From NCBI RefSeq assembly GCF_013178945.1, contig NZ_JABFDM010000004.1, positions 372,001 to 436,000 of the forward strand: DNA of 64,000 nucleotides, read 5' to 3'. Positions 41,229 through 49,633 of this stretch are shown here, piece after piece. The DNA is from Bradyrhizobium aeschynomenes (GTDB lineage: Bacteria > Pseudomonadota > Alphaproteobacteria > Rhizobiales > Xanthobacteraceae). Each line of letters starts with the position of its first letter. Position 1 is the stretch's first letter. The notes beneath the pieces are model-generated. The model made no database searches. It saw nothing but the letters and a program-made list of their open reading frames with translations, and was not told where the DNA came from. The position numbers and the translations under genes are program-made.

Positions 41229-42005
41229 ATGGTGACCCGTCGGAAGTATCGTAAGCCACTGGCTTTCAAGGACGGTGGCGTGGTGCCGGTCGTCGACCAT
41301 GTGCCGCCGCCAGGTACACCGTCCGAACCATCGGCAGATGCTGCGACCGATGGCTTACCGGAAGACCCAATCAAGCAAGCGCTAGAGGCGCAGCGCCGCG
41401 CCGAGGAGCTGGCGAAACAGCCGCCGCCGCGCCTGCCGACTATCGAGGAGCAGATTGACCGCATCGCCGGCATCTCCGAGTTCAAGCGCGAGACGTTGAA
41501 GCAGTACCCGAGGCTCATGGACCCGTCCATCGCGCCGCTGGCATCTCGGCATTACGCGGCGGCCTTGGCGGACGGCGTCGCCGATGACACGGAGCAGATG
41601 AAGCGGCGCATTGTCGGGGGTGTCACAGCCGACCTTGAGTTGATCGAGCGGACCCGAACAGGGGCTATGCGGACCGATGCGGCATCCGCCACCGTCCCGG
41701 CCCAGCAAGTTCAAATCGAGGCCTCCCCGACATCGGCGGCACCGCTGCCGCGACGCCCCGGTCCGGCTCCGGCTCGCCGTGTGCCTGTCTCGGCGCCGGT
41801 CTCGCGCGGCGTCCCCACTGGATCGGGAAGGCAGGAGAGCGGTCCGATCACGTTGACCGCCGAGGAGCGGGCCATTGCTCGGAATTCCTTCGGTGCGGTC
41901 AGCGGGCTGCACATGTCGGATGACGACAAAGAGCGCCTCTATGCCTCGAATAAACGGCGCTACTTGGCGATGCTAGCGTCCGGCCAATATGGGGGGCAGG
42001 GGTGA
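41229..42005 (+). CDS. Phage-like protein with disordered tails
   Basis: 258 residues from the ATG at 41229. The central part (IEEQIDRIAGISEFKRETLKQYPRLMD, then IAPLASRHYAAALADGVADDTEQM) resembles proteins found beside portal or scaffold genes in alphaproteobacterial prophages. Pro/Ala-rich stretches flank it. Its stop overlaps the next GTG. No catalytic motif is visible. Confidence 0.45.
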   Translation: MVTRRKYRKPLAFKDGGVVPVVDHVPPPGTPSEPSADAATDGLPEDPIKQALEAQRRAEELAKQPPPRLPTIEEQIDRIAGISEFKRETLKQYPRLMDPSIAPLASRHYAAALADGVADDTEQMKRRIVGGVTADLELIERTRTGAMRTDAASATVPAQQVQIEASPTSAAPLPRRPGPAPARRVPVSAPVSRGVPTGSGRQESGPITLTAEERAIARNSFGAVSGLHMSDDDKERLYASNKRRYLAMLASGQYGGQG

Positions 42006-42190
42006 CATACAGCGATGATCCGGCCGTTCATGCCGCCGTTGACCTTTGGATGCATGACCGTATGCCCCATCCCTGGTGTCCGTCCGGCGTCGAGGCACCG
42101 CGTCCGTTGACTCGCGCCGATGTCGTTGCCGCGGTTCTGGATCGGTTCGGCCCCGATGCTGCCGGGTCAATCCGGGTCAGGGTGCACTGA
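42002..42190 (+). CDS. Small protein, coupled
   Basis: 62 residues from a GTG inside the GTGA overlap with the preceding gene. Sequence: VHAAVDLWMHDRMPHPWCPSG, then LTRADVVAAVLDRFG. The overlap supports real translation. Function unknown. Confidence 0.4.
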   Translation: MTYSDDPAVHAAVDLWMHDRMPHPWCPSGVEAPRPLTRADVVAAVLDRFGPDAAGSIRVRVH

Positions 42191-42378
42191 TGTCGATCCC
42201 GACCCGCCAAGATTATGCCTTGCGCGATGTCGAGAACCTTGCCGCGAATGTCGTCGTCCGGCTTACGACCATGCGCTACGCCCCCAAGAACACCAACCGC
42301 GACGTGGCAGGGCTCCGCGAGGTGTTGCAGCAGTATGTCAACGCAGTGATGGCGCTCGCCCATGAAGCCGAAGGATAA
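42190..42378 (+). CDS. Small protein, coupled
   Basis: 62 residues; its ATG overlaps the preceding TGA by one base. Helical (YALRDVENLAANVVVRLTTM, then REVLQQYVNAVMALAHEAE). Function unknown. Confidence 0.4.
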   Translation: MSIPTRQDYALRDVENLAANVVVRLTTMRYAPKNTNRDVAGLREVLQQYVNAVMALAHEAEG

Positions 42379-42739
42379 GGCGCACTACATCCCGATGGGC
42401 GTGGCCGAGAAGAAGAGCCGCTTGGAGCGGTTCGCCGATCTCAATCGGTGGGTGACGGCACGCGGAGGTTGGATCGTGTCGCTGCCGGGGGCCGACCCGG
42501 TCGTCGTTGAATGCCTGCCCGAAATGTCCCTGGCCAGCGAGCTGAGAGACGCAGGATACGAGTTGACACCGGCCGGAGAGGGCGAGCGCATCATTCCGAG
42601 CCGGATCGTCCAGAAGCTCGCGATGAGGTCGGACGGCACTTACGAGCAACTGGCGGCCGGCTCGACCCGCCCCGTAGCGCTGACGGCGATCCACTCGGGC
42701 ATAACGGCCGTGCTGCGGTATTCGTTTTCGGTGCGTTGA
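42362..42739 (+). CDS. Hypothetical protein, last of phage-like operon
   Basis: 125 residues; the start lies within the previous gene's last 17 bases. Mixed alpha/beta: ERFADLNRWVTARGGWIVSLPG, then VVECLPEMSLASELRDAGYEL. No domain recognised. It ends the nine-gene run, after which base composition changes. Confidence 0.45.
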   Translation: MKPKDKAHYIPMGVAEKKSRLERFADLNRWVTARGGWIVSLPGADPVVVECLPEMSLASELRDAGYELTPAGEGERIIPSRIVQKLAMRSDGTYEQLAAGSTRPVALTAIHSGITAVLRYSFSVR

Positions 42740-42871
42740 GGAAATTCGCTCCGCCTGCTCCGAGAACGGCAATGGTTCGCGGAGGGCGATTGACCGCTCG
42801 ATTAGAATGTACCAAAGCAACCCTACAACCTTTTTTTGAGTCTCTATTTCAGACCATGCGAGGTGGCGCTG

Positions 42872-44524
42872 GTGACTGCCCAATCGCCAGACAGCATATT
42901 CCTAAACATTGTCGGCCCCGCCATATCCAGCGGGGTGGTTGCTGCGCTTTTTTGGCTATCCGGAGAATCAGGCCAGCTGTCTCCAGTTCTGACTGCTGTG
43001 CTCACTGCTTTCGGCGGATTAAGCGGTCTCGTGTTCTCGTTGATGTACAAAAGGTATCTTGGGGTTCTCGCCGCCGGTGGCGCTCGAAAGGGGAGTCCGG
43101 CACGCGCGGCTTACGACCGGCTTCGTGATAGTCTTTCTGGGGGGAATGTTGCAGCACGCATCTACAGCAGGGGCCTGAGCACATTCCTTGATGGAATCGA
43201 GCGGCTCCTCGGTGATGCTAACATGGCGGATCGAACGTTGTTTCCCCGCGCCTTCGGATTGAAGACACCGTCTCCGCTATGGACCGCGCCTGCGTTCGAT
43301 TGTTGCTTGCTGCTGGCTCTAGTCTATCCCGTTGCGACTATCCTACTAATCTGGACGATCTCTGGCCATGTCGGGTCTGCTGGGAACGCATTGGGTCTCC
43401 AGGAGGGCATCTCTTGGTGGCGACGACTCGCTGGGGTGCTCCTGATCATTGTTAGCTCTGTACCCCTGTCGCGGGCTTACCGTTCCGAAAATTGGTTCAA
43501 GACTTTGGTTTTTCTAGCTGTTGGCGTGGTTCTCGCCGGCTACGGCGCTAGAGTCACTGGCGCTAGTCTTGTGTTTATGGGTATCGCTCTCGCCTTCGCT
43601 AGCGTTTACGCTAGCTTGAGTGGTGGCGTTTCAAGTGGTGCCCGCACTCTGGCTGCCGTGGTCTCTGTAATTGCGACGTTCGCCGCAATTCAGACCAGCG
43701 CGCTCATCGAGACGCTTGCTGGCGTTTTCGTTCTCGCAAGTGTTTTCAAGTTCCTTAGCGACGTCGCGCTTGCGAAACTGCGGTACGGGCTATTTCTAGC
43801 GGTCTTTGTCGCCACCATGATCGTTTTGTGCATCAGTTTCCCCTTAGCTGTAGCATCAGGTCCAGATTGGAAGGACGTAGGCGCCCTTTTGCTATTCATC
43901 GTTTTGCTGACGCTCATAAACGCCCCCTTTGATTGGGCATCGCTGGGTCTAACAAGGGCTCTGCTTCGCCGTGGTCAAGAATGTGGAGGCTGGTTTCCGT
44001 ACGCTTTTGCCTTATTGGACGCCGCGCTGGCCGCATTCATCATTGCGCTTTTGGCGGTGGCCATGGTGATCGGAGTCCAGGCTTTCGAAACGGTCGCGGT
44101 TCATAGCGGCGGCAAACCGATTCTACCTCTGAGAGAGTTTTTCGATGGCCTTGTCGTCCGTCCAAGCGATCCGGAGCATTGGTGGCTCTACGCCCTGCTT
44201 ATTTCCTCAATGATCCCGAGCTTCGCAAACTTGGCGATCGGCGGCATTGCGTTTGTGCGAGGCGTTCCTGGACTGCCTTCGGTTTTGCTACGATTTCTGC
44301 CCGACGGCAAAGCAGTCCCGACTTTTGATCGCGCCTGGATCGCGCTAGTCCTCACCGCTCAGGCCTTCCTCGGTGTGAGTCTTGGCGTGGCCGCTCAGGG
44401 GGTCCTTGCTGTAGGCGTTATCGGATATGTGCTTCCGTGGTTCGGCTTTCGCATCCTTGAGTTTGCCCGTCAGATTGCTGAGTTCAACCTGCCAGAGCGG
44501 ATATGGTCGCTACTGATCGGCTGA
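42872..44524 (+). CDS. Orphan polytopic membrane protein
   Basis: About 550 residues from the GTG at 42872; a GTG at 42863 and a TTG at 42836 are alternatives. It has about 12 hydrophobic segments, including LALVYPVATILLIWTISG, ALLLFIVLLTLINAPFDW and FIIALLAVAMVIGVQAF, and soluble loops rich in Gly, Arg and Ser near residue 70. Codon use is less GC-biased than in the core (many TTT, CTA, ATA), a sign of recent acquisition. No transporter signature or catalytic motif was found. A clear terminator follows. It stands alone on its strand. Confidence 0.65.
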   Translation: MTAQSPDSIFLNIVGPAISSGVVAALFWLSGESGQLSPVLTAVLTAFGGLSGLVFSLMYKRYLGVLAAGGARKGSPARAAYDRLRDSLSGGNVAARIYSRGLSTFLDGIERLLGDANMADRTLFPRAFGLKTPSPLWTAPAFDCCLLLALVYPVATILLIWTISGHVGSAGNALGLQEGISWWRRLAGVLLIIVSSVPLSRAYRSENWFKTLVFLAVGVVLAGYGARVTGASLVFMGIALAFASVYASLSGGVSSGARTLAAVVSVIATFAAIQTSALIETLAGVFVLASVFKFLSDVALAKLRYGLFLAVFVATMIVLCISFPLAVASGPDWKDVGALLLFIVLLTLINAPFDWASLGLTRALLRRGQECGGWFPYAFALLDAALAAFIIALLAVAMVIGVQAFETVAVHSGGKPILPLREFFDGLVVRPSDPEHWWLYALLISSMIPSFANLAIGGIAFVRGVPGLPSVLLRFLPDGKAVPTFDRAWIALVLTAQAFLGVSLGVAAQGVLAVGVIGYVLPWFGFRILEFARQIAEFNLPERIWSLLIG

Positions 44525-44545
44525 ACACAACGGGTTTAGAGCTGT

Positions 44546-44588
44546 CCCTGAGGGGCGCCTTTGTGGCGCCGCTGGCAGGGTCGTTTTT
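44546..44588 (+). terminator. Rho-independent terminator
   Basis: A two-stage hairpin: CCCTG/CAGGG outside and GGCGCC/GGCGCC inside, followed by TCGTTTTT. It lies 20 bp after the orphan membrane protein gene. Confidence 0.8.
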
Positions 44589-44731
44589 GCCACGTTCCGG
44601 TCTTTCCTGGCTTAGATGCCTTTGAGTGTCGATGATCTTGCGCTCCAACCACCCGGCGTGTTCGCGCAACTCTGAGGTCAATTCGTCTCGTCATTGTCTC
44701 CCCCCGGTGCGCAGCCTTGGTGACCCCGAGT

Positions 44732-45391
44732 TCAGAGAGCAGGGTCTTCTTTGTCGCCCCCGCGTGTCACGATTTTCAGCGCATCGTCCGGCAAGGGTCG
44801 CTGCAGCGCCTTGGCCTCCTCCCACGGCGCGCGCAACCAGACCTCGCGCTCCTCGGCCGAGGTCAGGATCACCGGCATAGCCTTCGGATGGATCGGCGCG
44901 ACAACGGCGTTGGGCTCGGTCGTCAAGAACCCATAGACCAGATGCGGGCCGGGGACCGGCTTGGACTTGGTGCCGCGATCGCCCTCGAACTCGGTCCAGA
45001 TGCCAGCAAAGCAGGTGAGGGGCCGATCGTCGGACATGGCGAACCAGACAATGTCCTTCTTCTTAGTCTCCGGATTCGGCTCCGGCGCGTATTCGGCGAA
45101 GCTGTTGAACGGCACCAGACAGCGGTTCTCCGGCTTCAGCCAGCCTCGCCAATGCGGGGACGATGTATTGCGGATGTTGGTGACCGGCGGCCCGCTGGTT
45201 CGCAGCGGCGGCGGCATGCCCCATCGCATCAGGACCATCTCCCGATCATCGCCGTTGCCGCGCACGACCGGTGCCGGATAGTCCGGGAACAGGCCAGGCA
45301 TGGGTGGCAGGTTGCCCTCATAGCGCCGCACGATCCGGAACAACTCGGCGATTGCTGCTTGGTTGGTGGTGATGCTGTAGAGATTGCACAT
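44732..45391 (-). CDS. SOS response-associated peptidase (SRAP/YedK/HMCES family)
   Basis: 219 residues. Cys2, which becomes the catalytic N-terminus after Met removal, is in MCNLYSITT. The family elements [32 protein letters not shown] (Asn and the active-site Glu) and the His in [12 protein letters not shown] are present. These proteins form a thiazolidine link with abasic sites in single-stranded DNA, protecting it during replication or repair. It lies next to a HEPN-like gene on the same strand with a 4-bp gap, in an accessory region. Confidence 0.92.
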   Translation of the reverse strand: MCNLYSITTNQAAIAELFRIVRRYEGNLPPMPGLFPDYPAPVVRGNGDDREMVLMRWGMPPPLRTSGPPVTNIRNTSSPHWRGWLKPENRCLVPFNSFAEYAPEPNPETKKKDIVWFAMSDDRPLTCFAGIWTEFEGDRGTKSKPVPGPHLVYGFLTTEPNAVVAPIHPKAMPVILTSAEEREVWLRAPWEEAKALQRPLPDDALKIVTRGGDKEDPAL

Positions 45392-45395
45392 CGAG

Positions 45396-46178
45396 CTAGA
45401 TCACGGGAAGTTTGCTTACGACATCCTCAGCGAAGAGATGGCATGCAAACGCCACCTCTTGAAACTCCGTGGCATCGAGTTCAATTTTGTCGTTGATTTG
45501 ATAGATGCGCTCTCGATTTACACGTCTGAGTGAGATCGCAGCGCCGCCTTCGCCTGCAACGAAACCTGGGCCGACTTCAACTTCGTTTCCATCGACAATT
45601 GTGAAGGCCTGCAATCGAGGTAGCGTCAAGGACAGTTGTCCATTAGCATCGGCGTCTTTTGAGCTAACGATGCCATGGCGATGCTCCAAGCAGTTGCGCA
45701 CGGCTACGAGAGACAATATCTCCTTCTCGAATGACATAGCTGATGTGAGTTGGCTTTGGACGGCAGTGATCAGTTGGGGGAAGTTTGCATTGTTCGCTCG
45801 GCGCTTTATTTCGCCGATGCGCTTCTCCAACTCATCCGCCGTAGTCCTGCCCGGCAACTCTTTCAGGCCGTATGAGAATAGATATGCTTCTTCTAGCGTC
45901 TGTCTCAATCCACGGACCAGCTCTCCGATTCCCTTCGCTACAATCCACGTCCTGAATGCGTTGCGCCGCTGCTCGGCTGTATATGCCGCGGTAAGTCGAT
46001 AGTTCATGAAATTCTGCGGAGGCGCCGGGGATTGAGAGAGGTCCGCTGTTTCCAGCGAGCTCAAGAAGAGCGACACGGCTTCGTTGCTTTCAGCAGCCGC
46101 CAACTGAGCAGCCGATTTGACCGCATTGGGGTTAAGCGTTACTTGGACCGTCGGAACGTCGCTCATCACTGAATCCAT
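45396..46178 (-). CDS. HEPN-like protein (RNxxxH motif)
   Basis: 260 residues from the ATG at 46178; ATG 46166 is an alternative and neither has a ribosome site. The core is helical ([26 protein letters not shown], then [20 protein letters not shown]) and contains [16 protein letters not shown], in which Arg161, Asn162 and His166 fit the Rx4-6H motif of HEPN ribonucleases. It is followed by a beta-rich C-terminal domain. The stop is 4 bp from the SRAP gene start. A role in defence or stress RNA cleavage is inferred; it could equally be an inactive HEPN scaffold. Confidence 0.55.
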   Translation of the reverse strand: MDSVMSDVPTVQVTLNPNAVKSAAQLAAAESNEAVSLFLSSLETADLSQSPAPPQNFMNYRLTAAYTAEQRRNAFRTWIVAKGIGELVRGLRQTLEEAYLFSYGLKELPGRTTADELEKRIGEIKRRANNANFPQLITAVQSQLTSAMSFEKEILSLVAVRNCLEHRHGIVSSKDADANGQLSLTLPRLQAFTIVDGNEVEVGPGFVAGEGGAAISLRRVNRERIYQINDKIELDATEFQEVAFACHLFAEDVVSKLPVI

Positions 46179-46368
46179 GCTCGGACAACAAAACCAATAT
46201 AAGCGTTCGCGCTGCGACGACGCTGACGTCAGATCAGCCTGCTGAAATCCGGCTTTCACGCAACGATGTTCGAATGTCCTCGGCTGGGGACGGTATGAAA
46301 TAGCGCGGCCGTTGCGGCTCGATTAGTCGGGATCGGATACAATTGAACTTGGGACTTGCAAAGTTTGG

Positions 46369-47013
46369 CTATTTAGTATTGACGATCCCCTCAACATCTG
46401 CAAGTGCGGCCAACTCGTCTAGCCAGGGCATTGCAGTGTAGTACACGTCGCTGAGAGCGCTCAGTTGAATGAGTAGCCCAGTGCGGCAGACGGCCGTGCA
46501 AAGAGAGTTGATCTCGTCTCGACTGTATCTTCCTGCAGTCATCTCGGAGGTCAACTGCTGCCAAAAATCGTTCGGCGCACCAATCCCAGCAGCGGTAATC
46601 TTCCGCCTGATGGCGATAGCTTTACCAATGAGCATCAGCTCGTCGCGCGTCAGCTGTTCAAGAATGTTGGCCCATTTTCGGAATTTGTCGGGGTCTAACG
46701 CCTTGTTCCTTTTCAATCCCGCGATCACCTGAGCAAGAAGTCTGAGATTCTCCTTTGCCGCTCCATCGGCGACAGCCTTTGCGAACCGATAGGTGATCTC
46801 AATCATAGGATCGACATCGCTCTCAGCGAAATTGATCGGCTCAGACGAGCCTTTGCTGAGTTCCTCAATCAATATCTTGGCTGCCTCCGCTCTCCTTTGC
46901 TCTAGGTACCGATCACCAAGCTTACCCAGAACGCTGCCCCCGGGTACTTGTGCCAAGCTCAGGAGGTCACTGACGATTGCTGTGCCCCAAGGAGCCATTT
47001 CCTTTCCGCTCAT
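46369..47013 (-). CDS. Hypothetical cytoplasmic protein
   Basis: 214 residues from the ATG at 47013, with GAGGAGAACGAT before it. All-helical: SVLGKLGDRYLEQRRAEAAKILIEEL, then IEITYRFAKAVADGAAKENLRLLAQVIAG, then LTRDELMLIGKAIAIRRK. The ordered charged helices suggest an oligomeric or regulatory protein. Similar small proteins appear in proteobacterial islands without a known role. It is co-directional with the upstream zinc-ribbon gene, with a 10-bp gap. Confidence 0.55.
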   Translation of the reverse strand: MSGKEMAPWGTAIVSDLLSLAQVPGGSVLGKLGDRYLEQRRAEAAKILIEELSKGSSEPINFAESDVDPMIEITYRFAKAVADGAAKENLRLLAQVIAGLKRNKALDPDKFRKWANILEQLTRDELMLIGKAIAIRRKITAAGIGAPNDFWQQLTSEMTAGRYSRDEINSLCTAVCRTGLLIQLSALSDVYYTAMPWLDELAALADVEGIVNTK

Positions 47014-47023
47014 ATCGTTCTCC

Positions 47024-47437
47024 TCATCGCTCTCCAGGCCACCAGACCGAAGCCGGATGTGCCGCCGAAATCCTGCTCTCGCGCAACGCGACCAGCGCGC
47101 TCCGCTTGTATGGATGGCCGCGCAGCTGCGAGCAGTCTTTGCAGCGCATGTACCGCTCCAGCTCGTGTATCGGCGTAGTCTTCGGACGCCGGACGATGTC
47201 GAGCGCGACGGTCTGGTTGGTGTCGCAGCCGAGGCATCGGACCTCAAGATAGCCGAAGCCTGCGTTCAAGGCGTCGCCAAGGGTAGGGGATGGCTGCGCC
47301 GGTCCGCCAGCCTCAAGCATGAGCTTGTTCCAGGCGATGCAGGCGAGGCGGTCCGCCTTCTGGCGCGCGCGAACGGCTTGCTCCGCTGCAATGCGAATGG
47401 CCGTCCCGTAGAGGCGTTCGCGCGATTTGGTACTCAT
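47024..47437 (-). CDS. Zinc-ribbon-like protein of unknown function
   Basis: 137 residues. A basic helix (RIAAEQAVRARQKADRLACIAW) is followed by two Cys pairs, CLGCDTNQ and CKDCSQLRG, about 40 residues apart, which could bind one zinc. Proteins of this form recur in Bradyrhizobium accessory DNA. It is probably the first gene of the pair with 46369-47013. Confidence 0.55.
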   Translation of the reverse strand: MSTKSRERLYGTAIRIAAEQAVRARQKADRLACIAWNKLMLEAGGPAQPSPTLGDALNAGFGYLEVRCLGCDTNQTVALDIVRRPKTTPIHELERYMRCKDCSQLRGHPYKRSALVALRESRISAAHPASVWWPGER

Positions 47438-47574
47438 CGCTCATGATCGCGCCGATCGCAGTTTTCTGGAAGCCGCTAGGTCTTGCGGTGGAAAACGGCC
47501 GAACCACAATTGCGGCAGAGCTGCCTTGATCTCCCGCCCAAGTTGAGGTTGAGTGCCGCCGGGGAGGCGGGGTA

Positions 47575-47913
47575 ATGCGATACTTGCTGTTGGTTCTTCT
47601 GGCCGGGCCATTGCTGACCGGCTGCTTTAGGTCGTCCGAAGAGATAAGGGCCGAACTCGCGGCCAAGGACGACCAAGAATGCAGGAGCTACGGTGCTCAG
47701 CCGGGCTCGCCGGCTTATGTTCAATGCCGTGCAACCCGAGCGTCGGCTCATGAGACGGCCGACGCCGTATTGGCTGCAGCACCTCCACCACCGCAAGCGG
47801 CCGCTGCGACATCGACTGCATCAGTGCCAGCGCTCGCGCCGCTGCCGCCTCCGCCTCAGCGCTGCACAACGACGCATTTGGGCGTGGGCCAATACCGGAC
47901 GAACTGCATGTAG
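47575..47913 (+). CDS. Small lipoprotein
   Basis: 112 residues. A signal peptide ends in the lipobox LLTGC (Cys17). The mature part has paired Cys and a Pro/Ala-rich linker (AAAPPPPQAAAATSTASVPALAP). It would be anchored to a membrane. Function unknown. Confidence 0.6.
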   Translation: MRYLLLVLLAGPLLTGCFRSSEEIRAELAAKDDQECRSYGAQPGSPAYVQCRATRASAHETADAVLAAAPPPPQAAAATSTASVPALAPLPPPPQRCTTTHLGVGQYRTNCM

Positions 47914-47955
47914 GCAACTCGCGAGCGCGAGGCAGGGATCACTCGGGAGGCGACA

Positions 47956-48252
47956 ATGTGGGTGCAGACCGCCTGCGAAGCTCTGTCCAAAGGGCTCGTT
48001 TTAGAGCTGCGCTACGACGGGTTCTCTCGTTGCGTTGAAGTGCACGCAGTGGGTTTCACTCGCGACGGAAACGCCGTGATGCGGGTTTGGCAAACCAGTG
48101 GCGGGAGCACCAGCAACGAGCCGTTTGGTTGGAAGCTCCTTCGGCTCGACGAAGCCACTGGGGCTATCGTGAGCACGGTCAAATCTGCTGCACCTCGCAA
48201 CGGGTATGTCAGGAACGACAAGGTTATGCAGAGGATTGCCTGTCAACTATGA
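47956..48252 (+). CDS. WYL-like small protein
   Basis: 98 residues. The sequence [31 protein letters not shown] followed by [10 protein letters not shown] resembles the beta-barrel of a WYL ligand-binding domain without any DNA-binding part. Possible sensor or partner protein. The assignment is tentative. Confidence 0.45.
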   Translation: MWVQTACEALSKGLVLELRYDGFSRCVEVHAVGFTRDGNAVMRVWQTSGGSTSNEPFGWKLLRLDEATGAIVSTVKSAAPRNGYVRNDKVMQRIACQL

Positions 48253-48334
48253 GGCGCGCGACCGGACCGCGGCAATATGCCGAGTGGTCTCCAAGATGAG
48301 CGGTTGCTCGCGCGTCTCCTTCTCGACGAGGAGC

Positions 48335-48586
48335 TCAGTACCGTGGCGTGCGGTGGCCGACTGCGCCGGTATAGGGATTGTAGTTGCCGCTGGTGCCGTA
48401 GTTGTCGCGCTGCGTGTTGTTCGGATTGGTCGCGACGTATGGAGCGACGTAGGTGCCGTTACTCCGCGTGTATCCAGAAGAGCTGTGAGTGCTAGGGTTT
48501 GAGCCTGTCCCATAGCCGTAAGACTGAGCATGAACTGCGCCAGCGGACAGAGTCGTCAAGGCGAACACCAAAGCGAGCTTTAACAT
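48335..48586 (-). CDS. Small secreted Tyr/Asn/Gly-rich protein
   Basis: 83 residues: a clear signal peptide (LKLALVFALTTLSAGAVHA) followed by a repetitive Tyr-Gly-Ser-Asn-Thr mature part (SYGYGTGSN, then YVATNPNNTQRDNYGTSG). Proteins like this are frequent and uncharacterised in Bradyrhizobium. Confidence 0.6.
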   Translation of the reverse strand: MLKLALVFALTTLSAGAVHAQSYGYGTGSNPSTHSSSGYTRSNGTYVAPYVATNPNNTQRDNYGTSGNYNPYTGAVGHRTPRY

Positions 48587-48672
48587 AGATTATCTCCCAT
48601 TAGTTTCATTAATGATGAGAGACAACCATGGCAGTCGTCGAGCAGCAACCTCAGTGCGATACCGATTCATGC

Positions 48673-49251
48673 TCACTGACTGGCCCGAGTCGCTTGGCGA
48701 CGATAAGCATCAATCATCTCGGGTGTGACATCTGCGGGATAGCAAAGGGGCGAAGCGCCGCCGGGCCTTGAATGAGCGCTGCGTGCGCCGCACGCTCTGC
48801 CGTTTCTCATCAGATCGTCCGGACAAGCGCACGGGTGGCCTGTGGCGTAGTACTGCTCTCGGCTCGCCTTGATGAGGATCGCGACGATGGCGGCGGTCGT
48901 AAGCGCGGTTTCCACCTTGCGTTTGGTATCGGCTGCGGTCGGCTTCTCTGGCGGCGCGAGCTTGGCCTGCGTTGGAGCGGGCTGGCGATCGCTTTCCGGT
49001 TTGGTTGGCGGCGCCAGAGTGGTCGGTGCCTGACCAACTCGGCGATCGGGCGCCGTTGTGACGGTGGGCGGGCTCATCGGTTCGGCCGTGACCGGTGCAA
49101 ACGCTACCGGGTTGGTCGGGGCGATTTGCGCGGCTGGGGCGGGGACAGGTGCAGGAGTCGACGTGTCGTTGCCGGGCGCGCCTTGCCGCCCAACCGAATA
49201 CGATACCAGGGCGGTCAGCCCCAGCAGAACAATGACGGCCCCCGCTTTCAT
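48673..49251 (-). CDS. Membrane-anchored protein with Cys-rich C-terminal motif
   Basis: 192 residues from the ATG at 49251; a TTG six codons upstream is possible. An N-terminal anchor (AGAVIVLLGLTALVSYSVG) leads to a Pro/Ala/Thr linker, a helical segment (ETALTTAAIVAILIKASREQYY) and a Cys-rich motif (GHPCACPDDLMRNGRACG, then RPGGASPLCYPADV). The last motif recurs in short rhizobial proteins of unknown role. Probably periplasmic. Confidence 0.6.
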   Translation of the reverse strand: MKAGAVIVLLGLTALVSYSVGRQGAPGNDTSTPAPVPAPAAQIAPTNPVAFAPVTAEPMSPPTVTTAPDRRVGQAPTTLAPPTKPESDRQPAPTQAKLAPPEKPTAADTKRKVETALTTAAIVAILIKASREQYYATGHPCACPDDLMRNGRACGARSAHSRPGGASPLCYPADVTPEMIDAYRRQATRASQ

Positions 49252-49336
49252 CGGGCCATTCAACCCCAAGAGGTAAGCCCGTCAAGCTCACGTGATATGA
49301 CCTGCGAGATTCCGGCTTGCCTTGGTAAAGGCGTCG

Positions 49337-49633
49337 ATGGACGGAATCCTCGCCGTCAAGATCGTTAGTCCTCCCGGAGCGCCGATGCAGAAGCCGCCGC
49401 TTGATCCAGATGTCGCCGACCTGGCGCCCGCCGATGAGGTCCTGACCGAGTACGACGAGGACCATCTCGTCACTTACCTCCGGCTTCTCGATGCCGCCGA
49501 CGCTGGAGCCGACTGGCGCGAGGTGGCGCGGATCGTGCTGCATCGCGACCCGGACGCGGAGCCAGATCGGACGCGGCGCGCATATCACAGCCACTTTGAG
49601 CGGGTGCGGTGGCTGTCAGAGGAGGGCTATTAG
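49337..49633 (+). CDS. DUF2285-like small protein, C-terminally short
   Basis: 98 residues from the ATG at 49337. DEDHLVTYLRLLDAADAGADWREVARIVL, then DRTRRAYHSHFERVRWLSEEGY, resembles small proteins beside relaxase genes of rhizobial conjugative elements (often labelled DUF2285). The family usually continues a few residues past the GY; here a TAG interrupts the frame, and the following codons (GGG TTT TTG CGG) would read on in the same style. It may be a slightly truncated copy. The label is from memory of the family. Confidence 0.5.
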   Translation: MDGILAVKIVSPPGAPMQKPPLDPDVADLAPADEVLTEYDEDHLVTYLRLLDAADAGADWREVARIVLHRDPDAEPDRTRRAYHSHFERVRWLSEEGY

